Shown one piece after another: positions 17,925-26,819 of a stretch of DNA of 64,000 nucleotides. Source of the DNA: SCTD01 sp963781675 (GTDB taxonomy: Bacteria; Actinomycetota; Actinomycetes; Mycobacteriales; SCTD01); contig CAWAGF010000005.1 in the NCBI GenBank assembly GCA_963781675.1, positions 372,001 to 436,000 of the forward strand, given 5' to 3'. The stretch's first letter is position 1. The number at the start of each line of letters is the position of its first letter. The notes beneath the pieces were generated by a model. That model was given only the letters and a program-made list of their open reading frames with translations. It did not search any database and was not told the origin of the DNA. Both the position numbers and the translations under genes were made by a program.

Positions 17925-17973
17925 GGGGTCAGCCTGCCCGGGCCGGTGCGCCCCGTACCGCGCCCGCCTGCAG

Positions 17974-18046
17974 GTGATCCACAGAAGGATCGACGGCCTA
18001 GGGGGTCCGACAGCTGCGTGAGGCCGTCGATCCTTCTGATGATCAC
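17974..18046. terminator. 26-bp imperfect inverted repeat, likely terminator
   Basis: The left arm 17974-17999 and right arm 18021-18046 match as an inverted repeat at 24 of 26 positions, with a 21-nt loop. It lies downstream of the minus-strand CmpX-like gene (ending 18133) and upstream of the PAP2 start (17924), so it most likely terminates the former. Confidence 0.68.
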
Positions 18047-18132
18047 AGGGGCGTGGGCCCGGACACGCCGGTGCGCCCGGGAGCGAAGGCTCCCGGGCGC
18101 TGCCGGTCGTGCTGAGGTCGTGCCGAGCGGGA

Positions 18133-18927
18133 CTAGGCCGTCGGGCGACGGCGACGGGCCGGAGCGGCCGCCGCGGTGCGCGTGCGACGGGCGGTCGTGG
18201 CCGGCGCGTCGGAGGAGTCCGAGGACGCCTCGGCCTTGATCTCCCGGGCCTTCTGCTGGCCCTTGCTCTGCATGGTGCGGATCGTCTCGCGGGCCGGGTC
18301 GATGCCGCCGACGCCGAACGCGATGATCGGCGGGATCACGATGAGCGCGAGCAGCGCGTAGAAGACGCCGCCGACGATCAGCGGGGCGATCTGCAGCTGG
18401 TCGAGGGCGAAGAACACGCCGATGCCGATGATGAACAGCGACGCGACGTTGGCCAGCGTGCTGCCGTAGGACAGGCCGCCCAGCGCGTTGCTGAGCAGCT
18501 CCTTGACGGCGGCGGCGATGGCCGCGGCGATGACGACGGCGAGGATGGCGACCGCGAGGTTCGGCAGGAACGCGACGATGCGGTCGATGAACGTCGAGAT
18601 CGGGTTGTCCGCACCGAACACCGAGAAGGCCAGCGACAGCACGCCGAGGAAGATGAAGTAGTAGACGACCTTGGCCAGCAGGCCGGCGGCGTCGTACTTG
18701 CTCTTGCTCATGGCCTGCTTCACGCCGCCGCGCTCGACGAGCTTGTCGAAGCCGACCTTCTGCAGGACCTTCTTCAGGACCTTCTCGACCAGCTTGGCGA
18801 GGAAGATGCCGACGATGAGGATCAGCAGGAAGTAGCCGACCTTCGGCAGGATCAGGGCGGCCTCTTCAAGGGCCTGGTCGAAGCCGGCCTTGAAGCCGGT
18901 CTCGTCGGACTGTGCCAAGACGATCAT
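18133..18927 (-). CDS. CmpX-like membrane protein (conserved TM-helix repeat family)
   Basis: The 264-residue protein has repeated amphipathic membrane segments: PKVGYFLLILIVGIFLAKLVEKVLKKVL, LLAKVVYYFIFLGVLSLAF, LPNLAVAILAVVIAAAIA and LIVGGVFYALLALIVIP. This matches the CmpX/TM_helix family related to mechanosensitive channels but lacking the MscS beta domain. The C-terminal tail is Lys/Ala/Arg-rich and disordered. The role is probably in envelope stress or cell volume; this is family inference. It ends before the inverted repeat at 17974-18046. Confidence 0.85.
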   Translation of the reverse strand: MIVLAQSDETGFKAGFDQALEEAALILPKVGYFLLILIVGIFLAKLVEKVLKKVLQKVGFDKLVERGGVKQAMSKSKYDAAGLLAKVVYYFIFLGVLSLAFSVFGADNPISTFIDRIVAFLPNLAVAILAVVIAAAIAAAVKELLSNALGGLSYGSTLANVASLFIIGIGVFFALDQLQIAPLIVGGVFYALLALIVIPPIIAFGVGGIDPARETIRTMQSKGQQKAREIKAEASSDSSDAPATTARRTRTAAAAPARRRRPTA

Positions 18928-19022
18928 GTACGGGTTCTCCTGGAGTCAGGGGCGGTCACTGCGACGGTCAGTCCCCCGTTCTACCGGGCACAACCCCCGA
19001 ACGGCGATCTTCGGCGCGCGGA

Positions 19023-19511
19023 TCACACCACCTGGTGCAGCCAGGTGACCGGGGCGCCGTCGCCGGCCTCGCGGTAGGGCTCGAGCTCGGCGTCCCAGGC
19101 GCTGCCGAGCAGGCCGTCGAGCCCCTGCGCGAGCTGCGGGCCCGGTGGCCGTGGCGAGCAGCGCCCGCAGCCGGTCCTCCCCCACGAGGACGTCGCCGTT
19201 GGCGCTCATCGTGCGCGCGGAAGACGCCGAGGGTCGGCGTCACGGCGTACCGCTCGCCGTCCAGGCCGGGGCTGGCCTCCTCGGTCACCTCGTAGCGCAG
19301 GACGCTCCAGCCGCGCAGCGCGGCCGCGAGCCGGCCGGCGGTGCCGGGGCGGCCGCGCCAGCTGACCTGGGCGCGCAGGTGGCCGGGCGCGACCGGCTGG
19401 TCGATCCACTCCATGCGGGCACGGGTGCCGAGCTCCGCGGCGACCGCCCACTCGACGTGGGGGCACAGCGCAGGCGGAGCAGGAGTGGACGTACAGCACG
19501 CCGGCGGACAC
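19023..19511 (-). CDS. DUF3145 family protein (frame-broken)
   Basis: Family landmarks occur in order but in three frames: GVLYVHS (from GTG 19511), then LCPHVEWAVAAELG ... SWRGRPGTAGRLAAALRGW ... RYEVTEEASPGLDGERY, then NGDVLVGEDRLRALL, then LGSAWDAELEPYREAGDGAPVTWLHQVV. Three extra single bases (near 19475, 19210 and 19140) separate them; correction gives about 161 residues, the normal DUF3145 length. The function is unknown and the family is restricted to actinobacteria. Because the sequence is conserved to the last residue, I read the breaks as sequence errors. Confidence 0.8.
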
Positions 19512-19719
19512 GGTGCCTCCCTGGTGGGTCGAGGTGCGCCTTCCCCAGCGGCCTCGTCCAAGGTGCGACGTGTGTGACGTGTGGTGCCCATGGTGCCACC
19601 GATGACCCTCCGTGGCCAGTCCTTCACGCGACCTTTCGCGCGCCGGCGCCCCGCCGGTGATCATCCGCAAGGTTGCGGCGCGGCGCGCCGGCGTGGCGCA
19701 GCCGGGACCGTACGGATGG

Positions 19720-20745
19720 TCAAGCCGGCTCGGCCAGCCAGGCGTCGACGCCGGCCAGCAGCCGCGCCCTGCACCTCCGGCGGCGCGCGCGCTGCCCGCG
19801 TACGGCGTCGCGCGGCGAGGTCGGCCAGCGCGGCGTCGTCCAGGCCCTGCTGCGTGCGCACCGCGGCGTACTGCTCGAGCAGCCCGGACCGGAACAGCAG
19901 CGGGTCGTCGGCGCCGAGCGCCACCCGCACGCCGGCGTCCTGCAGCTCGCGCACCGGCACCAGCTCGACGGCGCCGGCGACGCCCAGCGCGACGTTGCTG
20001 GCGGGGCAGACCTCGAGGACGACCCCGCGCTCCGCGAGCAGCCGTACGGTCTCCGGGTCCTCGACCGAGCGGACGCCGTGCCCGAGCCGGTCGGCCCGCA
20101 GCGCCTCGACCGCGCCGCGCACGACCGCGTCCCGCGCAGCTCGCCGGCGTGCGGCACCGACAGCAGCCCGGCGTCCTTGGCGATGCGGAACGCCTTGGCG
20201 AACTCCTCCGGCCGCCCCTTGGTCTCGTCGTTGGACAGCCCGAAGCCGACGACGCCCCGGCGCCGCGAAGCGACGGGCGACCCGGGCCAGCGTCTCGGCG
20301 TCGCCCGGGTGGCGGGTGCGGTTGGCCGCGACGACCAGCGCCATGCCGACGCCGGTGCTCCGCTCCGCGTCGCCCATGGCGTCAGCACCACCTCGACCGC
20401 GCGCCTGCAGACCGCCGAGCCGGGCGGCGTACGAGGACGGGTCCACCTGGACCTCGACCCAGCCGGAGCCGGCCGCCCGCTCGTCCTCGGCGATCTCCCG
20501 CACCAGCCGGCGCACCTCTCGGGACCGGCCACGACGTCGCGGGCCGCGTCGTACAGCCGCTGGAAGCGCGACCAGCCCCGCCGAGCCGTGACGTCCAGCC
20601 GCGCACCGCTCGGGTCGAGCAGCTCGGCGGGCAGCCGGCGGCCCTGCTCCGCGGCCAGCTCGACCAGCGTCGCGGGGCGCATGGCGCCGGCCAGGTGCAG
20701 GTGCAGGTGCGCCTTGGGGAGCCCTGCCAGGTCGCGCACGCCCAC
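19720..20745 (-). CDS. add: adenosine deaminase (frame-broken)
   Basis: The start (GTG 20745) gives LAGLPKAHLHLHLAGAMRP, the N-terminal HxH zinc motif of adenosine/AMP deaminases. Further family segments in order are DERAAGSGWVEVQVDPSSYA, FGLSNDETKGRPEEFAKAF, VPHAGEL, DRLGHGVRSVEDPE and EVCPASNVALG, then a C-terminus ending DAWLAEPA. Several single-base shifts, both extra and missing, split these between frames from about 19760 to 20530. Total length fits a protein of about 340 residues. It should convert adenosine to inosine in purine salvage. It is divergent from parE. Confidence 0.8.
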   Translation of the reverse strand: MGVRDLAGLPKAHLHLHLAGAMRPATLVELAAEQGRRLPAELLDPSGARLDVTARRGWSRFQRLYDAARDVVAGPERCAGWCGRSPRTSGRPAPAGSRSRWTRPRTPPGSAVCRRAVEVVLTPWATRSGAPASAWRWSSRPTAPATRATPRRWPGSPVASRRRGVVGFGLSNDETKGRPEEFAKAFRIAKDAGLLSVPHAGELRGTRSCAARSRRCGPTGSGTASARSRTRRPYGCSRSAGSSSRSAPPATSRWASPAPSSWCRCASCRTPACGWRSAPTTRCCSGPGCSSSTPRCARSRAWTTPRWPTSPRDAVRGQRARRRRCRARLLAGVDAWLAEPA

Positions 20746-20796
20746 ATCGTGTCGCACGGGTCCCGGGCCGCCCTGATCGGTGAGAATGGAGCCCTC

Positions 20797-22856
20797 ATGA
20801 CTGCACCTCTCGCGGACGCCGGCTACACCGCCAAGCACCTGTCCGTCCTGGAGGGACTCGAGGCCGTCCGCAAGCGGCCCGGCATGTACATCGGGTCGAC
20901 CGACAGCAAGGGGCTGACCCACCTCGCGTACGAGATCGTCGACAACGCGGTGGACGAGGCGCTGGCCGGCCACTGCGGCCGCATCGAGCTCGTGCTGCAC
21001 GAGGACGGCTCGGTCGAGGTGCACGACGACGGGCGCGGCATCCCGGTCGACGTCGAGCCCAAGAGCGGGCTCACCGGCGTCGAGCTCGTCATGACCAAGC
21101 TGCACGCCGGCGGCAAGTTCGGCGGCGGCGGCTACAAGACCTCCGGCGGCCTGCACGGCGTCGGCGCCTCGGTCGTGAACGCGCTGTCGGTCCGGCTCGA
21201 CGTCCTCGTGCGCCGCGGCGGTCGGGTGCACACGATGTCGTTCAGCCGCGGCGTCCCCGGGGTCTTCGCCGGCGACGGCCCGACGGCCGCGTTCACGCCC
21301 GCGCGACGGGCTGAGCGTCGCCGGCAAGGCGCCCAAGACGCAGACCGGCACGAGCGTGCGCTGGTGGCCGGACCTCCCGCTGTTCAGCAAGGGCTCCGGC
21401 GTCGACGTGCAGCAGCTGCACGACCGCCTGCGCCAGACGGCCTTCCTCGTCCCGGGCCTGACCCTGGCCGTGCTGGACCGCCGCTCCGGCGAGCTGGTGG
21501 AGGAGGTCTTCCGCTTCGACGGCGGCACCGCCGACTTCGTCGAGCACCTGGCCGTCGACGGCGCGGTCTGCGACCCGGTGCACCTCGTCGGGTCCGGCAG
21601 CTACAGCGAGACGGTGCCGGTCCTCGACGACGCCGGCCACATGGTGACGACGAAGGTCGACCGGCACTGCGAGGTCGACGTCGCCCTGCGCTGGGGCACC
21701 GGCTACGACACCCGCGTGCAGTCGTTCTGCAACGTGGTCGCGACGCCCCACGGCGGCACGCACCAGAACGGCTTCGAGCGCGCGCTGCTCCGGACGCTGA
21801 ACGACGCGATGAAGGCCGCGCGCGTACTGCGCGCCAACGACGACCCGGTCCTGAAGGACGACGTGCTCGAGGGGCTCACCGCCGTCGTCACGGTCAAGGT
21901 CCCGGAGCCGCAGTACCTCGGCCAGACCAAGGACGAGCTCGGCACGCCCGGCGTCAGCAAGATCGTGGCTGACGTCGTGGCGCGCGGTCTGAAGACGGAG
22001 TTCCTCGACAACAAGAAGCGCAAGGCGCAGGCCCGCGTCGTGCTCGACAAGGTCGCCGCCGCGGCCAAGACCCGCCAGGCGGCCAAGGCGTCGAAGGACG
22101 CCGCCCGCCGCAAGACCGCGCTCGAGACCTCCACCCTGCCGGCCAAGCTCGCGGACTGCCGGTCCACCGACGTGTCCCGTACCGAGCTGTGGCTCGTCGA
22201 GGGCGACAGCGCGCTCGGCACCGGGAAGCTGGCCCGCAACAGCGAGTTCCAGGCGCTGCTGCCGCTGCGCGGCAAGATCCTCAACGTCCAGAAGGCCGGC
22301 GTGAGCGAGATGCTCTCGAACGCCGAGTGCGCGTCGATCATCCAGGTCGTCGGGGCCGGCACCGGGCGGACGTTCGACCTGGAGCAGATGCGGTACGGGA
22401 AGATCGTCATCACGACCGACGCCGACGTCGACGGCGCGCACATCCGCTGCCTGCTCATCACGCTGTTCGCCCGGTACATGCGGCCCGTCATCGAGGCCGG
22501 CCGGCTGTACGCCGCCGTACCGCCGCTGCACCGCATCGAGGTGGCCGGCGCGAAGGAGCCCATCTACACCTACTCCGAGAAGCAGATGCAGGGCGAGCTC
22601 AAGAAGATCGCGGCGCGCGGGGCGAAGGTGAAGGGCCAGATCCAGCGCTACAAGGGCCTCGGCGAGATGGACCCCGACCAGCTGGCCGAGACGACGATGC
22701 ACCCGGCGACCCGGACGCTGCGACGCATCAACCCCGGCGAGGCCGACGGGGCCGAGCGCGTGCTGGAGCTGCTCATGGGCAACGACGTCGCGCCGCGCCG
22801 CGACTTCATCGTGTCGTCCGCGTCGCGCGTGAACAAGCGAGCTGCTGGACACCTGA
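20797..22856 (+). CDS. parE: type IIA topoisomerase subunit B, topoisomerase IV-like
   Basis: The corrected product is about 685 residues. GHKL ATPase motifs are EIVDNAVDEALAG, DDGRGIPVD and GLHGVGASVVNALS. The TOPRIM domain has VEGDSALGTGKLARN and DADVDGAHIRCLL. The SALGTGKLAR form and lack of a long insert resemble the ParE-like second topoisomerase of Streptomyces rather than GyrB. ATG 20797 is followed by the typical TAKHLSVLEGLEAVRKRPGMY. Two extra bases break the frame, near 21302-21304 and at C22838. With the second corrected, ELLDT ends in TGA at 22854-22856, overlapping the parC ATG. Confidence 0.92.
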
Positions 22857-25800
22857 TGGCTCGGAAGAGGTCGGCAGCAGCCACATCCCGCCCTTCGAGG
22901 GCGAGGGCACGATCATCGACACCGTCGGTCGTCGACGAGATCGAGTCCAGCTACCTCGACTACTCGTACTCCGTCATCTACTCCCGCGCGCTGCCCGACG
23001 CGCGCGACGGCCTCAAGCCGGTGCACCGCCGGATCCTGTTCTCCATGGCCGACTCCGGCCTGCGCCCGGACCGCCCGTACGTCAAGAGCGCCCGCGTCGT
23101 CGGCGACGTCATGGGCAAGTACCACCCGCACGGCGACAGCGCGATCTACGACGCGATGGTGCGCCTCGCGCAGCCGTTCGCGATGCGGGTGCCGCTCATC
23201 GACGGGCACGGCAACTGGGGGTCTCCTGACGACAGCGCGGCTGCCAGCCGCTACTGCGTCGTCGGCGACACCCGGGTGCGCATGGCGAACGGCGGCACGC
23301 AGCGGATCGGCGACCTCGTCGACCTCCCGGACGACGCCGAGGGAGCCGCCGACTACGACGTGCTGGACGCCGAGGGCAAGTCGGTCCACGTCAGCAAGGC
23401 GTTCAACAGCGGCAGGCACCCCGTGCGCCGGATCAGGACCGGCCGCGGCTACGAGCTGGCCGGCACCGCGAACCACCCGGTGCTCTGCCTGGTGCCGCAG
23501 GCAGAGGGACCGCCCCGACTGACCTGGGTGCTGCTCGAGCACATGACGCCGGGGACGGTGGTCTGCGTGGCCCGCAACGCGGCCACGACGGCGGTACCGA
23601 CGTCGCGCGAGTACGACCTCGGGATCCTGCTCGGCGCGTGGGCCAGCGAGGGGTGGGCCAACCAGACACGAGCCGGCTTCAACAACACCGACCGCGCGTT
23701 CTTCGGCGAGGTGCTGCACGCGTACGACCGGGTCGTGGGCGGGCCGCGGTACGTGTACACGCGGCAGACCCGCAGGGACCGCAGGGAGATCGACGAGCTC
23801 GACGTCCAGAACCTGCTCCACCTGCGGGACAGCCCGTTGTCCTGCTTCATCGGCCAGCGCGCCAAGGACAAGCACGTCCCGGATCGCGTCTGGCGCGGCA
23901 GCCCTGGCCTCAAGCGCGCCTTCCTCATGGCGCTGTACGAGGGCGACGGGGGCGTGCGCGGGGTCGAGCAGAACTTCACGATCCACTACTCGACCTACAG
24001 CGAGCGCCTCGGCCGCGAGGTGCAGGAGCTGCTCTTGGAGTTCGGGGTCGTCGCGTCGAGGCACTCCTACGTGCGGACCAGCGGCGCCGTCGAGTGGCGC
24101 CTCATCATCAGCGGCCTCCGCAACATCCGGACGTTCGCGCAGATGGTCGGCTTCATGTCGACCAAGCAGGAGCTGCTCGCCGAGGTGCTCCGCAAGAGCC
24201 CGTTGCGTCCGCACCGCCTGAGCAAGGACCACGTCCCGTACGTGGCGGAGTACGTGCGGCGAGCGCTGCCCGAAGGCCGTGGGAGCGGCCGCAGCTGGCT
24301 GAACCTGCACAACTTCGACCGCGTGGAGCGCTGGGAGACCGAGCGCCTGCGCATCATCGACCGCTTCAAGGACGAGCAGCTGCTGCGGGACATCCTGCCG
24401 CTGATGGACTCCGGCTACCTGTACGACGAGGTCGTCAGCGTCGAGGACGAGGAGCCGCAGGTCGTCTACTCGCTGCGGGTGGACAGCGAGGAGCACGCAT
24501 TCCTGGCCGGCGGCTTCGTCAACCACAACACCGAGTGCCGCCTCACCTCCTCGGCGCTGCTGCTCACCGACGGCCTCGACGAGGAGACGGTCGACCTCGA
24601 GGACAACTACGACGGCTCGCTGCAGCAGCCGTCCGTGCTGCCCGCCGCGATGCCGAACCTGCTCGTCAACGGCACCTCCGGCATCGCCGTCGGCATGGCC
24701 ACCAACATGATCCCGCACAACCTGGTCGAGGTCGTCGATGCGGCGCGCCACCTGCTGCAGCACCCGTCGGCGGACCTCGACGACCTGATGCGCTTCGTGC
24801 CCGGCCCGGACCTGCCGACCGGCGGGCAGCTGCTCGGCATGACGGAGGTGCGGTCGGCGTACGAGACGGGGCGCGGCGTCGTGCGCATGCGGGCCACGGC
24901 CGAGGTCGGGCCGCTGCCCCGCGGCAAGAGCAGCATCACCGTGACCGAGCTGCCGTACGGCGTCGGCGCCGAGCGGGTCATCGCCAAGGTCAAGGAGCTC
25001 GTCACCGGCAAGAAGCTGCAGGGCATCGCCGACGTCAAGGACCTCACCGACCGCCAGCTCGGCACCCACCTGGTGTTCGAGGTGAAGGCCGGCTTCAACG
25101 GCCAGGCGGTGCTCGCCGAGCTGTACCGGCTGACGCCGCTCGAGGAGAGCTTCGGCATCAACAACGTCGCGCTGGTCGACGGGCAGCCGCGCACGCTCGG
25201 GCTCAAGGACCTGCTCCAGGTCTTCCTCGACCACCGGGTGGACGTCGTCACGCGGCGGTCGCGGTTCCGGCTGCGCAAGGCCGAGGAGCGCGCGCACCTG
25301 GTCGAGGGCCTGCTCATCGCCCTGATGGACATCGACCGCGTCGTGCAGATCATCCGCGGGTCGCAGGACGTCGGCGAGGCGCGCGCCTCGCTGGTCGCGC
25401 TGATCGGGCTGACCGACGTGCAGGCCGGCTACGTGCTGGACATGCAGCTGCGCCGGCTGGTCGCCCTCGAGGTTGCCAAGCTGGAGGCCGAGCTGGCCTC
25501 GCTGCGCGAGACGATCGCCTCCCTGCAGGGGATCCTCGCCGACCCGGAGCTGCTGCGCGGCGTCATCGCCGACGAGCTGGCGGAGGTCGCGGCCGAGCAC
25601 GGCACGCCTCGCCGGACGGTGCTCGTCGGTGGCGACCTCAAGGCGCTGGTCACCCAGCGCGCCGCCTCGCTCGAGGTCGCGGACGAGCCGTGCGACGTCG
25701 TGCTGTCCTCGGCCGGGCTGCTGGCCCGCACGCCGCTGCACGCGTCTCCGGAGGACGCCTCCGGCCGCAAGCGGACCGGCCGGTCACGGCACGACGTGAT

Positions 25801-26644
25801 GGTGTCCGTCGCGCGCACGACGACCCGCGGCACGGTCGGCCTGGTGACGAGCGCCGGGCGGGTGCTGCGCATCGGGGTGCTCGACCTGCCGTCCGTCCCG
25901 GCGGTCACGACAGGCGCGCTGTCGCTGCGCGGCGGTGCGCCGGCAACGGAGTTCGCGGCGCTGGAGCGGGGCGAGCGGATCCTCGCCCTGTCCGCGCTGC
26001 CCGAAGACGGGCCGGGCATCGCGCTGGCCACGCGTCTCGGGGTGGTCAAGCGGGTCGCGCCGGAGTGGCCGAGCAAGGGCGAGGCCGTCGACATCGTCGC
26101 GCTCAAGGCCGGCGACGAGGTGGTCGGCGCGGCCGAGCTGGTGGACGGCGAGGAGGAGCTGGTGCTGTTCTCGTCGACCGGCGACCTGCTGCGCTTCCCC
26201 GCGTCCGCCGTGCGACGGCAGGGCCGGTCCGCCGCCGGCATGGCCGGCATCAAGCTCTCCTCCGGCGCGTTGGTCGTCGGCTTCTCGGCCGTCTCGCTCG
26301 CCCCGCCCGAGGGGATGCTCGACGTGGTCGACGAGCCGGTCGTGGTGACCGGCGGGGGCCTGCCCCCCGAGGGTCGCGCCAAGGGCCCCGGCGTGGTGTC
26401 GTCGGTGAAGGTGACGCCGCTGTCGGAGTACCCGCGCAAGGGCCGCGCGACGGGTGGCGTCCGCTGCCAGCGGCTGCTCTCCGGCGAGGCCCTGCTGGTG
26501 CTCGGCTGGGCCGGCCGCGGCCCGGCATGGGCCGCCTCGCCGTCGGGCGACCCGGTCGAGCTGCCGGCGACGTACGGCAAGCGCGACGGCAGCGGGACGC
26601 CGGTCGAGAAGCCGCCCGTCGCCGTGGGCCGCCCGCACCGCTGA
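22856..26644 (+). CDS. parC: type IIA topoisomerase subunit A, topoisomerase IV-like, with intein
   Basis: The 1262-residue precursor would splice to about 837 residues. It contains SYSVIYSRALPDARDGLKP, the HPHGDSAIYDAMVR motif and the catalytic tyrosine in AAASRY, directly followed by the intein (23255-24529). Breakage-reunion, coiled-coil and six-bladed beta-pinwheel regions follow. No GyrA box (QRRGGKG) is present, favouring decatenation over supercoiling. The first 25 codons (Arg/Ser-rich) look frame-disturbed; another frame there reads SSHIPPFEGEGTIID, closer to the family. The start overlaps the parE stop (TGATG), so the subunits are translationally coupled. Confidence 0.94.
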   Translation: MARKRSAAATSRPSRARARSSTPSVVDEIESSYLDYSYSVIYSRALPDARDGLKPVHRRILFSMADSGLRPDRPYVKSARVVGDVMGKYHPHGDSAIYDAMVRLAQPFAMRVPLIDGHGNWGSPDDSAAASRYCVVGDTRVRMANGGTQRIGDLVDLPDDAEGAADYDVLDAEGKSVHVSKAFNSGRHPVRRIRTGRGYELAGTANHPVLCLVPQAEGPPRLTWVLLEHMTPGTVVCVARNAATTAVPTSREYDLGILLGAWASEGWANQTRAGFNNTDRAFFGEVLHAYDRVVGGPRYVYTRQTRRDRREIDELDVQNLLHLRDSPLSCFIGQRAKDKHVPDRVWRGSPGLKRAFLMALYEGDGGVRGVEQNFTIHYSTYSERLGREVQELLLEFGVVASRHSYVRTSGAVEWRLIISGLRNIRTFAQMVGFMSTKQELLAEVLRKSPLRPHRLSKDHVPYVAEYVRRALPEGRGSGRSWLNLHNFDRVERWETERLRIIDRFKDEQLLRDILPLMDSGYLYDEVVSVEDEEPQVVYSLRVDSEEHAFLAGGFVNHNTECRLTSSALLLTDGLDEETVDLEDNYDGSLQQPSVLPAAMPNLLVNGTSGIAVGMATNMIPHNLVEVVDAARHLLQHPSADLDDLMRFVPGPDLPTGGQLLGMTEVRSAYETGRGVVRMRATAEVGPLPRGKSSITVTELPYGVGAERVIAKVKELVTGKKLQGIADVKDLTDRQLGTHLVFEVKAGFNGQAVLAELYRLTPLEESFGINNVALVDGQPRTLGLKDLLQVFLDHRVDVVTRRSRFRLRKAEERAHLVEGLLIALMDIDRVVQIIRGSQDVGEARASLVALIGLTDVQAGYVLDMQLRRLVALEVAKLEAELASLRETIASLQGILADPELLRGVIADELAEVAAEHGTPRRTVLVGGDLKALVTQRAASLEVADEPCDVVLSSAGLLARTPLHASPEDASGRKRTGRSRHDVMVSVARTTTRGTVGLVTSAGRVLRIGVLDLPSVPAVTTGALSLRGGAPATEFAALERGERILALSALPEDGPGIALATRLGVVKRVAPEWPSKGEAVDIVALKAGDEVVGAAELVDGEEELVLFSSTGDLLRFPASAVRRQGRSAAGMAGIKLSSGALVVGFSAVSLAPPEGMLDVVDEPVVVTGGGLPPEGRAKGPGVVSSVKVTPLSEYPRKGRATGGVRCQRLLSGEALLVLGWAGRGPAWAASPSGDPVELPATYGKRDGSGTPVEKPPVAVGRPHR
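23255..24529 (+). other. intein with LAGLIDADG homing endonuclease inside ParC
   Basis: The 425-residue insertion starts at Cys1 (CVVGDTRVRMANGGTQRIGD, block A) right after the catalytic Tyr. Block B is GYELAGTANHPVL. Two dodecapeptide endonuclease motifs are LGILLGAWASEGWA and RAFLMALYEGDGGV. Blocks F/G read VVYSLRVDSEEHAFLAGGFVNHN, followed by Thr as the +1 extein residue. All class 1 splicing residues (Cys1, block B Thr/His, penultimate His, terminal Asn, +1 Thr) are present. Without it the exteins join as AAASRY-TECRLTSSA. The site is the same as that of mycobacterial GyrA inteins. Both acidic endonuclease positions (E and D) are kept, so homing may be active. Confidence 0.95.
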
Positions 26645-26660
26645 GCCCGGACCTGACGAG

Positions 26661-26819
26661 ATGATCGGCCGGACCTACCTCGAGCGCGGCCGCCCGGTCG
26701 TCGTGCTCAAGCGGTGGAGCGGCCGGAGCCAGCGCAACGTGCTGGTGCAGCGGGAGGACGGCTCGCTCGTGGTGCGGCCGTTCCGCGGGCTGCGCCTGCC
26801 GAAGGCGCCGGCGGACTAG
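26661..26819 (+). CDS. small basic hypothetical protein
   Basis: A 52-residue product starting MIGRTYLERGRPVVVLKRW and ending RPFRGLRLPKAPAD. It has a net positive charge and a beta-hairpin-like pattern (RPVVVLKRW - RNVLVQREDGSLVVRPF). It starts 16 bp after parC, with GACGAG just before the ATG, so it may be in the parEC transcript. Family unknown. The stop overlaps the convergent reductase gene by 4 bp. Confidence 0.65.
   Translation: MIGRTYLERGRPVVVLKRWSGRSQRNVLVQREDGSLVVRPFRGLRLPKAPAD

Noticed and set aside
19023..20745. DUF3145 and adenosine deaminase as decayed pseudogenes
   Set aside because: All conserved motifs remain in order; the breaks are single-base shifts of the same kind as in essential genes elsewhere in the window.
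22913..25741. 942-residue minus-strand ORF opposite parC
   Set aside because: A shadow frame common in GC-rich DNA; its product is rich in Arg, Ala, His and Gln with no domain, while the plus strand encodes a conserved enzyme.
21356..26644. A single 1762-residue ParE-ParC fusion protein
   Set aside because: The continuous frame depends on one extra C at 22838. Without it ParE ends ELLDT-TGA and ParC begins at the overlapping ATG, as in separate subunits.
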